The position numbers and the translations under genes are program-made. From IMG/VR virus record IMGVR_UViG_3300033550_000018, positions 1-35,889 of that record: 35,889 nt of DNA. The stretch is one strand, 5' to 3'. How positions within the stretch are numbered: the first letter of the stretch is position 1; each line of letters opens with the position of its first letter. The stretch is from a virus. This document shows positions 6,739-13,426 of the stretch, in pieces. The notes beneath the pieces are model-generated. The model was not told the DNA's origin, searched no databases, and saw only the letters and a program-made list of their open reading frames with translations.

Positions 6739-6774
6739 AACGGGCCCGCCCGGGGGTGCCGGTGCGGGCCCGTT
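6739..6774. terminator. hairpin terminator after dnaB
   Basis: A perfect 11-bp stem (6739-6749 with 6764-6774) built on AACGGGCCCGC, with a 14-nt loop. It begins 13 nt past the stop of the leftward helicase gene. It probably ends the replication operon transcript. Confidence 0.7.
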
Positions 6775-6786
6775 GCGCGGCCGGGA

Positions 6787-8178
6787 TCAGGCCTGCGCGT
6801 AGTTGTCCAGCCGCGCGTAGTGCGCACGCTTGATGAGCTTGATCTCGCGGTTACGGATGCCGTTGCGGTTCTTCGCCACGATCATCGTTACCTCGTCCGG
6901 GGCGATGACCTCGCCCTCCTCGTTGCGAGGGGAGTACATCAGCAGGATGGCGCTGGAGTCCTGCTCGATGCTGGAGGACTCCTTGAAGTCCGTCACCTGC
7001 GGCTTGCGGTCCTTGGCCTCGCGGTTGAACTGAGCCAGGGAGATGACCGGCACGTCGAAGTCCATCGCGATCCGCTTCAGCCCGCGCGAGATGTCGGACA
7101 CCTCCTGAGTCCGGTTGCCCTTGTAGCTGCTGCCCTCGGCCTCCATCAACTGGAGGTAGTCCACGACGATCAGCCCGACGGGCATCCCCTGGGAAGCCAT
7201 CCAGCGAGCGCGGGCGCGGATCGTGTTGAGCGTGACCGAGCCGTCGTCCTCGAGGATGAAGTTGTGGGTGTTGGCCATCTGGTCCGACACGCGGGCGATC
7301 TTCTGCCAGTCGTCTTCGGTGAGTTCCCTGCGGATCAGCCGGCCCAGGTCGACCTTGGCCGTGCAGGCCGTAAGGCGAGCCATCAGCACCCTGGCGTTCA
7401 TCTCCATGGAGAACACCAGCGTCGGCTTGCCCAGCTTCATCGCAACGTGGGCAGCCCACTGGAGCGCCACGAGGGACTTACCGCCGGACGTCTCTGCGCC
7501 GATCGTGATGACGTCTCCCGCCTCGATGGGGAGGATCTCGTTGAGGTCCTTGTACGGGCTGTCGATGACGCTGTCGTCGGGGCCGCTCTCCAGGTCGTCC
7601 AGGAAGTCCTGCCACCGGTCGGCCACGGATCGCTTCGGAGCATCCATCGTGGCCGCGGTGAGGTCCTGCATGCCGGCCAGGCCTTTGTCGATGAGCGCGT
7701 CGGTGTCGAGGTCGTCGGAGTAGCCGTGCTGGACGACCTCCGTGGCCACCTCGATGGCGCTGCGCCGTTTCGCGCGCTCCAGCACGATCTCGGCGTAGTA
7801 GCCGGCGTTCGCGGCGGTCGGCACGGTCTGCACGAGGGTGTGCAGGTAGCCGACGCTGCCGATCCGGGCGGCCTGCCCGCGCTGGGTGACCTCGGCGCCC
7901 ACGGTGACGGGATCGGCCGGGTGGCCGTCGGCCCACATCTCGAAGACGACCTGATAGATCAGCTCATGCGCGGGCTTGTAGAAGACCTTGGGGCGCGGCT
8001 TGCCCAGGATGTCGACGACGACGCCGATGGCGTCCTTGGAGAGCAGCATGCCGCCCAGGACGGACTGCTCCGCGTCGAGGTCCTGCGGAGGGATGCGCTC
8101 GAACGTCCGCGTGTTGCGCTGGTCGTCCTCCCACATGTCGGCAGGGGGGACATCGGTGGTCTGTGCGGGGATACTCAT
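6787..8178 (-). CDS. dnaB: replicative DNA helicase, DnaB family
   Basis: A 463-aa hexameric replicative helicase of normal family length. Residues 30-140 are the N-terminal DnaB domain (DLDAEQSVLGGML). From about residue 205 comes the RecA-like core: Walker A GAETSGGKS at 227-235, FSMEM, Walker B LIVVDYLQL with Asp340, and the C-terminal KNRNG motif. The start ATG at 8178 has GAAGGG upstream. It should unwind the fork of the element's own origin and recruit host primase and polymerase. The upstream neighbour is the presumed initiator, so initiator and helicase form one leftward replication operon, separated by an 11-bp hairpin that could adjust helicase expression. Confidence 0.95.
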   Translation of the reverse strand: MSIPAQTTDVPPADMWEDDQRNTRTFERIPPQDLDAEQSVLGGMLLSKDAIGVVVDILGKPRPKVFYKPAHELIYQVVFEMWADGHPADPVTVGAEVTQRGQAARIGSVGYLHTLVQTVPTAANAGYYAEIVLERAKRRSAIEVATEVVQHGYSDDLDTDALIDKGLAGMQDLTAATMDAPKRSVADRWQDFLDDLESGPDDSVIDSPYKDLNEILPIEAGDVITIGAETSGGKSLVALQWAAHVAMKLGKPTLVFSMEMNARVLMARLTACTAKVDLGRLIRRELTEDDWQKIARVSDQMANTHNFILEDDGSVTLNTIRARARWMASQGMPVGLIVVDYLQLMEAEGSSYKGNRTQEVSDISRGLKRIAMDFDVPVISLAQFNREAKDRKPQVTDFKESSSIEQDSSAILLMYSPRNEEGEVIAPDEVTMIVAKNRNGIRNREIKLIKRAHYARLDNYAQA

Positions 8179-8201
8179 GGTGTGAGCCCTTCGGGTTCTG
8201 T

Positions 8202-8240
8202 GCGGCGGCCGGCCCTGGCGAGGGAGTTACCGGCCGCCGC
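8202..8240. terminator. intercistronic hairpin between initiator and dnaB
   Basis: A perfect 11-bp stem, GCGGCGGCCGG (8202-8212) with CCGGCCGCCGC (8230-8240), and a 17-nt loop. It lies between the initiator stop (8254) and the dnaB start (8178). It may act as an attenuator or processing site that lets the two cistrons be expressed at different levels. Confidence 0.5.
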
Positions 8241-8253
8241 GGTGCGTGCGGGG

Positions 8254-9363
8254 TCAGATGGCGGCGGCTTGCCGCTGGGGGAGGCAGTCGCAGGGGGCTA
8301 CGCGGTCGTCGATCTCGATGTAGCCGCGGTCGCATCCCTTGTCACACTCGATCTCGGCAGGCGTGTCAGGGGCCCCACTCGGCTGCGGAACGGTGGTCCG
8401 GGTGACGGCCTCGTAAAGCGGCAGGTTCGGGATGCGTTCCTTCTGGAGCATCCGGAACGGGTTCGTCATCTTGCCGGGGTTCCTGGTGAGCTGAGCGACC
8501 AGCAGCTTGCGGTTGACCTCTCCGATGGGCGGCCACTCCTGTTCGGCCATGACGGCAAGCAGCAGCGGAGCGAGACGTCGGGCGTTCGGCCTTCCCTGTG
8601 TCCAGGGGTCCGGCAGCAGCTGGAGGAGCTTGGCCGCAGCGGTGAGGTCTTCCTGCGCGAAGCGGTCCCCCTCCCCCTCCTCCGTCTGTGACGGGTGCTG
8701 CCGTGCGCCGTCAGTGTGGGGGTAGGGGGAGGAGGTAGTTACCTCCTCCGGGGGGTGTGGGGGGGACGCTTCCGATCCGGACAGGGTGTCCCGATCGGCC
8801 TGACCTGCAACGATTGACAGTTCCCGATCCGGACAGGGTGTCCCGATCGGCTCCGATCCGGACAGGGTGTCCCGATCGGCCTGACCTGCGTATCCGGACA
8901 GGGTGTCCCGATCGGAAGCGCCTTCCGGGCTCCGATCCGGACAGGGTGTCCCGATCGGCCTGACCTGCAACGCTTCCTGGACGCCCCCGCGGACGTATGC
9001 CGCGTTGTTGGCCGGGTTCCGGTACACGCGAAACGTCCATTCCGGACGCTTCGTCTCGGGGTTGTACTCCCGCTTGTGCTCCACGTGGCCAGCCTTCTTC
9101 AGCCGCCGCATGATCTTCCGAAGGTCCCGTTCGCTGAGCGTCCAGCCGCCCGCGCGGAACTCCTCCAGCAGCCCGAGCACGCTGGAGGGCTGGTTCGGGT
9201 TCCGGATCAGTAGGCGGATGAGCACGCCGTAATCGTCGAAGTCCAGGTCGGGTGACGTGGCGAGGGCGTACGGGATGACGACCTCTTCGGGCGGCTCCCA
9301 GGCCCGGACGACCCGAGACGACGTGAACGTCTGGTCGAAAGCGTCCTGCTGGCCGGCGCTCAT
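8254..9363 (-). CDS. winged-helix replication initiator containing origin iterons
   Basis: A 369-aa protein in four parts. Residues 25-115 are a winged helix (EEVVIPYAL, SERDLRKIMRRLKKAGHVEHKR) typical of phage and plasmid replication proteins. Residues 135-197 are a low-complexity linker encoded by five DNA iterons. Residues 225-310 are helical, perhaps the helicase-contact domain. The C-terminus has a zinc motif, CDKGC followed by CDC. The linker reads PIGTPCPDR where an iteron is in one frame and DRDTLSG where it is in another. The DNA, rather than the peptide, is therefore conserved, as in lambda O, where the origin lies inside the initiator gene. The start overlaps the upstream gene's stop by four bases. 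A DnaB-loading role is likely, given the neighbouring dnaB. Confidence 0.8.
   Translation of the reverse strand: MSAGQQDAFDQTFTSSRVVRAWEPPEEVVIPYALATSPDLDFDDYGVLIRLLIRNPNQPSSVLGLLEEFRAGGWTLSERDLRKIMRRLKKAGHVEHKREYNPETKRPEWTFRVYRNPANNAAYVRGGVQEALQVRPIGTPCPDRSPEGASDRDTLSGYAGQADRDTLSGSEPIGTPCPDRELSIVAGQADRDTLSGSEASPPHPPEEVTTSSPYPHTDGARQHPSQTEEGEGDRFAQEDLTAAAKLLQLLPDPWTQGRPNARRLAPLLLAVMAEQEWPPIGEVNRKLLVAQLTRNPGKMTNPFRMLQKERIPNLPLYEAVTRTTVPQPSGAPDTPAEIECDKGCDRGYIEIDDRVAPCDCLPQRQAAAI
8774..8958. repeat. five replication iterons (putative origin)
   Basis: Five copies of a 25-nt unit at 8774-8798, 8826-8850, 8855-8879, 8891-8915 and 8934-8958; only the first base of copy 4 differs. Each holds the dyad GGACA-GGG-TGTCC, flanked by GATC on both sides. 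Copies 1, 3 and 5 are followed by CCTGACCTGC. Start-to-start distances are 52, 29, 36 and 43 nt, so the copies fall in different reading frames. Iterons inside an initiator gene are the standard signature of a theta-type origin. Confidence 0.88.
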
Positions 9364-9686
9364 TCGGCATCACCCGAGGCGGGAGACAGCAGCCCACGAG
9401 CGGCAAGCCGGTCGACAGCGTCCAGCACGGTTTGGAGCTTGATGACCGGGGCGTCGTCGTCTCGCATGCCCTGGTCGGCCATGTGGTGCCAGACGGACTC
9501 TGCGGTGGCCTGCTGCCCTACCGCCTCAAAGGTCCGCCAGTACATGAGGACGGCCGGGTCGACGACGTCAGTGATGGACATGACCTCGTCGGCGGTGATG
9601 GTGACGAAGACGACTTCCTCGGGGTGCCCCGGGGCTCGCAGAGGCATCTTGAGCTCTCTGCCTGGGCTGTTGGCGGCGCTCGCCAT
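9360..9686 (-). CDS. hypothetical protein upstream of the initiator
   Basis: A 108-aa acidic, helical protein starting at 9686, with AGGGAA upstream. Its stop overlaps the initiator start by four bases (ATGA), so it is translationally coupled to it and heads the replication operon. Notable stretches are VVFVTITADEVMSITDVVDP and KLQTVLDAVDRLAARGLLSP; the latter resembles the last helix and wing of a small winged-helix domain. It might be a regulator or partner of the initiator, but no family is recognised. Confidence 0.65.
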   Translation of the reverse strand: MASAANSPGRELKMPLRAPGHPEEVVFVTITADEVMSITDVVDPAVLMYWRTFEAVGQQATAESVWHHMADQGMRDDDAPVIKLQTVLDAVDRLAARGLLSPASGDAE

Positions 9687-9901
9687 TTGGGTACTTCCCT
9701 TGCGGTAAGCGAAGTACTGAGACCCGAGTCATCCCCGGCCTGACTACCGACCCTTCCCGGTGGAAGGTAGTCTCGCCTGTGGGGACCTTCCCGGAACCCA
9801 GACTTCTCTAGTGGTAGAGACAACGCACTGGCCGGTCTTCCCGGCCGACCAGCGCAAACGCAGTTGGAGCCCGGCGTACCCCGCGCCGGGCTTCTGCGCG
9901 T
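9687..9901. other. structured non-coding interval
   Basis: 215 nt without a supported gene. It contains a nested hairpin at 9742-9772 (GACTACC/GGTAGTC outside, CCTTCC/GGAAGG inside). About 9803-9818 is a stem-loop whose loop and flanks (TAGTGGTAGAGA) look like a tRNA D-arm. About 9828-9844 is a GGCCGG/CCGGCC stem, and at 9869-9891 there is a terminator-like hairpin. It does not fold as a complete tRNA. It could be a leader, a small RNA or a recombination site. Confidence 0.4.
9869..9891. terminator. hairpin terminator after the AlpA/Xis-like gene
   Basis: A perfect 8-bp stem, GCCCGGCG (9869-9876) with CGCCGGGC (9884-9891), and a 7-nt loop. It begins 11 nt after the stop of the leftward gene 9902-10120. 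On the plus strand it is followed by TTCT, so it could also end a rightward small transcript from the structured interval. Confidence 0.6.
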
Positions 9902-10120
9902 CTAGGAGACTGCGGCCGGCTGGACGGTGACGCTGTCCATGTACCGGGCCCAGTCCTCACGGTTGACGCGGAGCACCCCGTCGAAGCGGAGCACTCGCAC
10001 GCCGGTGATCGTCCCTGCGGTGATGCGGTTGCGGACCGTGTCCGGGTGGCAGCCGAGGTAAGCGGCGGCCTCCGCAAGCCGCATCCAGTCCGGCGTCAGT
10101 ACCGGCTTGGTGTAGGGCAT
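9902..10120 (-). CDS. AlpA/Xis-type helix-turn-helix protein
   Basis: A 72-aa DNA-binding protein of the excisionase (HTH_17) type: MRLAEAAAYLGCHPDTVRNRI is the helix-turn-helix, followed by a wing (GVRVLRFDGVLRVNREDW). I chose the ATG at 10120 because AGGAG lies 7 nt upstream; the frame is open to 10210 but the extra part covers the conserved promoter element. In AICEs such as pSAM2, a protein of this kind is the excision factor for the tyrosine recombinase. Here it is 6.4 kb from the recombinase, so it might instead be a transcription factor. A second HTH protein of similar size (1824-2018) is the rival Xis candidate. Confidence 0.75.
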   Translation of the reverse strand: MPYTKPVLTPDWMRLAEAAAYLGCHPDTVRNRITAGTITGVRVLRFDGVLRVNREDWARYMDSVTVQPAAVS

Positions 10121-10173
10121 GGCGTGACTCCTAGGTCTGTTGTGTGGCGCAGACGAAACGCCGTACAGCAGAC

Positions 10174-10214
10174 CCTGACACAGATCCGGCGACACGTTCC
10201 CTACGCTCATCCGA
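10174..10214 (-). promoter_or_regulatory. conserved GGGAAC element (copy C)
   Basis: Read leftward: GGATGAGCG, then TAGGGAAC (ending at 10196), then GATCTGTGTCA, about 76 nt before the ATG at 10120. It is 29/37 identical to the element at 6673-6712. Next to it, at 10222-10233, is CCTGACCTGCAA, the same 12-mer that follows two of the origin iterons, within a TGCAA-GG-TTGCA dyad. Confidence 0.5.
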
Positions 10215-10252
10215 TTAACGCCCTGACCTGCAAGGTTGCAAATGTGCGTTGG

Positions 10253-11014
10253 TCACTCGTCGTCGTCCGACAGGGTGTAGTCGTAGGTCGACTCACGACC
10301 GGCTCCGGCGACGCTGACGCCGTACTCCACGACGAATCCGTCGTCGGTCCACAGGAACGTCGTCGACACCTTCACGGCGGCCGGCAGTTCGATGCCGAGC
10401 ATCTGCGCATCTTCCGCGGTCGCGAGCCGAGTTGAGATCTGGTCGCGCCCGCGGGTGGCCTTCTTTCCCGTCTGCTGTTCGACGTAGCCCCAACTGCCCT
10501 CCAGGATCCGCTCGGTCACGAGCAGCTTCGGCGAGCTGTCAGCGAGGGCCGCGTCGTACCAGGACGTAGATGCGCTGACCGGCTGGTCGTCGGGTCCGTA
10601 GGTCACTCGCACGCGACGGATCGCCATCGGGTTCGGGCCGGTGAGACCGAGCGCGTCGGCGACGTGGTCCGGAGCGTTGACGATCTCGGCCGTCTGGATC
10701 TTTGCGTACTCGCCCGGGGTGTAGATGCGGCCGGTCCGTCGTACCGACTTCGCCCTGTCGTGGCCGTTGCGGTTCACGGTCTTGGGGTCCACGACAACGG
10801 TGCGGAGTCCAGGGCCGCCGATCTTCACGTGCCCCTCGTCCTGCAACAGGTTGACTGCCTTCGATGCGGTGACCTGGCTGACGCCCCACTCTTCGGCGAT
10901 CTTCCGGAGGGTCGGAATCGGGTCCCCCGGCGACAGGTCACCCCTCGTGATCAGGCTCTTGTAGTGGTCGCAGATCTGAACGTAGGGGGGCCTGGACTGC
11001 TCCAACTTCGGCAT
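10253..11014 (-). CDS. GntR/HutC-family regulator (KorSA-like)
   Basis: A 253-aa repressor-type protein. Residues 8-75 are the GntR winged helix (PTLRKIAEEWGVSQVTASKA is the recognition region, followed by DEGHVKIG). Residues 90-245 form a UTRA effector domain (MAIRRVRVTYG, SASTSWY, RATAED-type motif ATAEDAQMLG, WTDDGFVVEYG). The start has GAGGAG 5 nt upstream. In pSAM2 and similar elements, KorSA, a protein of this family, represses transfer and replication activators and its own gene. Here the gene is divergent from the transfer module, with repeat operators in between, so it is the best candidate for the switch between silent plasmid and transfer states. Confidence 0.88.
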   Translation of the reverse strand: MPKLEQSRPPYVQICDHYKSLITRGDLSPGDPIPTLRKIAEEWGVSQVTASKAVNLLQDEGHVKIGGPGLRTVVVDPKTVNRNGHDRAKSVRRTGRIYTPGEYAKIQTAEIVNAPDHVADALGLTGPNPMAIRRVRVTYGPDDQPVSASTSWYDAALADSSPKLLVTERILEGSWGYVEQQTGKKATRGRDQISTRLATAEDAQMLGIELPAAVKVSTTFLWTDDGFVVEYGVSVAGAGRESTYDYTLSDDDE

Positions 11015-11063
11015 GACGTCTCCTCAAGTGTTGGTGACGAGAACGAAGTTAGCACGTCTAGGG

Positions 11064-11092
11064 TTGACAGACTATAAGGGGGCTGACAGAGT
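11064..11092. promoter_or_regulatory. divergent promoter/operator of the GntR gene and transfer module
   Basis: TTGACA (11064-11069) is followed after 17 nt by CAGAGT, a plausible rightward sigma-70-type promoter. Superimposed is a direct repeat TGACAGA at 11065-11071 and 11084-11090 (19-nt period), plus an AGACT/AGTCT inverted pair. The likely ligand is the divergently encoded GntR protein, giving joint control of the regulator and the transfer genes. Confidence 0.5.
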
Positions 11093-11223
11093 CTCAGTTG
11101 TCGGAGAACGACGGCGGTCCAGATACGCCGAAAGGCCCAGGCGGTTGGACGCCTGGACCTCTCGGGGGCCCCGTAGGACCCGGCAGACCACAACTGCCTG
11201 ATGAAGCCAGGAGCGCGATCTGC

Positions 11224-11613
11224 ATGGAACAGAGTAGCCAGGACCCCCGCCCCGGTGTCACCCAGCCCTACGGCACGCCGTCCGCAGATCTCGTCGTCTT
11301 CGCCGGCGACCGAGCCGGACGCCGCGCCGCCCGCCTGAACACCCTCACCAACGGCACCCGCGTCATCGCCGCCGGCACCGTCCACGACATCCGCGAGCAC
11401 GGCACCATCGACGCACCGCGCGCCACCTTCCAGCTCATCAACGAGTTCGGGCAGGCCACCTACGCGGCCGCCGACACCGACGTCCTCACCGAGTTCTCGA
11501 TGTGCCTGATGGACGGCACCGAGATCACGGTCCACGGCGTCGCCCGTCAGCCGTTCGCTGAGGACCCCCGCACCACGTACATCTCGGTCACCTCGGTCGA
11601 TCCGCTGATCTGA
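11224..11613 (+). CDS. hypothetical protein, possible OB-fold
   Basis: A 129-aa protein and the first gene of the rightward block. From about residue 40 to the end it alternates strands in a way that resembles an OB-fold (GTRVIAAGTVHDIREH, PRATFQLINEFGQATYAA, GTEITVHGVARQPF), so single-stranded DNA or RNA binding is possible but unproven. I chose the ATG at 11224, with AGGAG 10 nt upstream. A TTG at 11098 in the same frame would add a Pro/Gly-rich N-terminus. The untranslated leader then includes a perfect 7-bp hairpin (11137-11156). Confidence 0.6.
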   Translation: MEQSSQDPRPGVTQPYGTPSADLVVFAGDRAGRRAARLNTLTNGTRVIAAGTVHDIREHGTIDAPRATFQLINEFGQATYAAADTDVLTEFSMCLMDGTEITVHGVARQPFAEDPRTTYISVTSVDPLI

Positions 11614-11622
11614 CCCCGGGTC

Positions 11623-11658
11623 GGCCCGGCAGCGTCACGCACCCCCCTCTGCCGGGCC
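11623..11658. terminator. hairpin terminator
   Basis: A perfect 10-bp stem, GGCCCGGCAG (11623-11632) with CTGCCGGGCC (11649-11658), and a 16-nt loop, 10 nt after the stop of the first rightward gene. It probably terminates or attenuates transcription before the WhiB-fusion gene. Confidence 0.6.
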
Positions 11659-11708
11659 CCAGCGCACTCGCGCACCACACCGCAGTACGCACCGCCCGGG
11701 GGACCGCC

Positions 11709-12632
11709 ATGCCCGCAACACCTGAGCAGTGGATCGCTGCTCTCTCACAGACCTACTGGACCACCGCCGGATCGACCGGCCGCCGGCCCGACCGGCAGAC
11801 CGCCGCCCGCACCACCACACGAATCGAGGGAGGGACGCCCGTGAACACGAAGGTGCTGGACAAGCAGCAGGAAGGCCGGGACGTCGTCGCCCGCGCCGCC
11901 CGCCTCACCCGTGAGGCTTCGCCCCTCGGCCGCATGGAGGCCGTCGCCATCCGCGACGCGTTCGTCATGGAGGCGGAGGAGCTGGCGGAGCAGACCGAGA
12001 CGGTCCGCACCCGCGCCTGCCCGGCCTGCGGATGCTTCACCCTGCTGCCGATCCGGGGCACCGCCCAGTGCGCGAACAGGCACTGCGCGCCCCGCCCGGG
12101 ACTGCGCCGCCGCTGGACCTACCGCGACCTCGGCTACGTGAAGGCCAGCAGCCCGCGCGGCGTGCAGCGCTCCGAGGGCTACCCCGCGGACCTTCGCCCG
12201 CTCACCTTCCTCACCGACTTCTTCAACCAGTCCGGGCACGCCGTGTCGATGTCGACGCTGGCCCGCTGGGTGAAGCTGCACAACCTCCCCCGCTGGCCGG
12301 TCGACTCCAACGCCTACGCCTACTCCCTCAGCGACGTCGCCACCGTGCACGCCGTGCAGCTCGCCGCCCGTGACGGCCGGCTGTGCGGGGACGGTGTCCG
12401 GCCCGCCTGCACCGGCTTGGCGCCGCTGTTCTTCAACGACGACACGGCCGGGGCGATGGACCAGAAGCTGGCCCGCCGCCGCATCGCCGTCGCCAAGGAA
12501 CTGTGCCGGGAGTGCCCGTTCATCGACCCGTGCCGGGCTGCCGCACTGAGGCCGAACGGCAAGCAGCAGCACGGCGTCGCCGGGGGGCTGACCTCCAAGG
12601 AGCGGCGCGTGCTGAAGGGGGAAGCCCGGTGA
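11709..12632 (+). CDS. multi-domain regulator with C-terminal WhiB-like domain
   Basis: A 307-aa putative transcription factor. Residues 104-126 form a zinc knuckle (CPACGC, then C121 and C126). Residues 160-215 look like a helix-turn-helix (SMSTLARWVKLHNLP). Residues 232-300 match a WhiB iron-sulphur domain: C234, C266, C269 and C275 with CRECPFIDPC, followed by GVAGG in place of the usual GVWGG turn, then a basic TSKERR tail. Free WhiB proteins are about 80-130 aa, so this is an unusual fusion. Two starts are possible: ATG 11709 behind GGGGGA, or GTG 11841 behind a stronger GGGAGGG. The latter would drop 44 residues of uncertain coding character. It may be an activator of the transfer genes or a redox-sensing modulator of host sigma factors. 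Confidence 0.75.
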   Translation: MPATPEQWIAALSQTYWTTAGSTGRRPDRQTAARTTTRIEGGTPVNTKVLDKQQEGRDVVARAARLTREASPLGRMEAVAIRDAFVMEAEELAEQTETVRTRACPACGCFTLLPIRGTAQCANRHCAPRPGLRRRWTYRDLGYVKASSPRGVQRSEGYPADLRPLTFLTDFFNQSGHAVSMSTLARWVKLHNLPRWPVDSNAYAYSLSDVATVHAVQLAARDGRLCGDGVRPACTGLAPLFFNDDTAGAMDQKLARRRIAVAKELCRECPFIDPCRAAALRPNGKQQHGVAGGLTSKERRVLKGEAR

Positions 12633-12883
12633 GCGGCAACCAGCGCGCGCACATCGCCGCCCAGGCGCTCCTGCGCTCCACCTACCTGGCCGCCGCCGCC
12701 AGCCCCGAGTTCCCCGCGGTCCGCATGACCCTCCGCCTCGCGAACGGCACGCCGGTCGGCGAGGTGGACGTCGACCTGAAGACCCTCAACGCGCTGTGCC
12801 GCGCCGCCGAAGCTGCCGGGCGCGGCCTCCCCCGACCCTCTCTCCGCCTGATCACCAACACCAACCCGGAGGCACTGCGATGA
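12629..12883 (+). CDS. small hypothetical protein of the transfer operon
   Basis: An 84-aa protein starting with GTG at 12629, overlapping the previous stop (GTGA), and ending in an ATGA overlap with the next gene. It is therefore tightly coupled on both sides. The N-terminus is helical (QRAHIAAQALLRSTYLAAAA). The middle (VRMTLRLANGTPVGEVDVDLKTLNALC) looks like two strands and a helix. No family is recognised; it probably supports transfer or its regulation. Confidence 0.65.
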   Translation: MSGNQRAHIAAQALLRSTYLAAAASPEFPAVRMTLRLANGTPVGEVDVDLKTLNALCRAAEAAGRGLPRPSLRLITNTNPEALR

Positions 12884-13329
12884 AGCCGCAGACCAAGCTC
12901 AACATCCTGGACCGCACCATCCCGCTGGTCACCCTCGCCGCGGGCGGGGCCGTCGCCATCAGCTCCCTGCACGCCATGAACGTCGACCTGGACGCGCAGG
13001 TGACGCCGCTCTCCCTGATCGCCCTGGCGGCCGCCCTGTGCGCGGGCTACCTGGTCGCCGCGTCCGTCGACAGCCTGCTGTTCCGGGCGCTGGGCCCGGT
13101 CCGGGAGCGGCTGCTGTCCGCGACGCTCGGGGCCCCCGAGTACCCGGTCGCCGTCGCCGATGGCATTGAGTCGTACCTGTCCGACCTGAAGGCCGGTCTG
13201 CCGCTGGCGGTGGAGATGGCCGGCCCCGAGGGCGAGATGCCGAGCACCGGTGACGAGTGGATCGCCTACCGCCTCCACCCGTACCGGCTGGACGCCCTCC
13301 ACGACTGGCACACCGAGCGCGCCGCCTGA
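12880..13329 (+). CDS. two-span membrane protein of the transfer operon
   Basis: A 149-aa protein with two predicted membrane helices, at about residues 15-32 (IPLVTLAAGGAVAISSLH) and 43-68 (TPLSLIALAAALCAGYLVAA). A soluble C-terminal region of about 80 residues follows, ending in YRLHPYRLDALHDWH. GGAGG lies 7 nt before the ATG, which overlaps the upstream stop. Small membrane proteins in this position of Streptomyces plasmids are usually Spd (spread) proteins that help plasmids move along mycelial septa. That role is inferred from context; I do not recognise the exact family. Confidence 0.65.
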   Translation: MKPQTKLNILDRTIPLVTLAAGGAVAISSLHAMNVDLDAQVTPLSLIALAAALCAGYLVAASVDSLLFRALGPVRERLLSATLGAPEYPVAVADGIESYLSDLKAGLPLAVEMAGPEGEMPSTGDEWIAYRLHPYRLDALHDWHTERAA

Positions 13330-13338
13330 CGCCTGCCT

Positions 13339-13372
13339 CTCCCGCCCGTACGGCATTCCGGACGGGCGGGAG
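13339..13372. terminator. hairpin, probable terminator or attenuator
   Basis: A perfect 11-bp stem, CTCCCGCCCGT (13339-13349) with ACGGGCGGGAG (13362-13372), and a 12-nt loop, 9 nt past the stop of the 149-aa gene. It divides the rightward block, so the DUF2637-like gene may have its own promoter or be expressed by read-through. Confidence 0.6.
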
Positions 13373-13426
13373 CGCGGGGAGACGTCAGTCCACCTCCACC
13401 CCTTCGACTGCACCAGGAGTCCACGA

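Noticed and set aside
8774-8958. CRISPR array
   Set aside because: The five repeats are 25 nt with uneven spacers of 4 to 27 nt and lie inside a coding gene with no cas genes; iterons explain them better.
9785-9895. A complete tRNA gene
   Set aside because: The D-arm-like stem is convincing, but the distance to the next stem is too long, position 37 of the would-be anticodon loop is not a purine, and there is no T-arm or matching acceptor stem.
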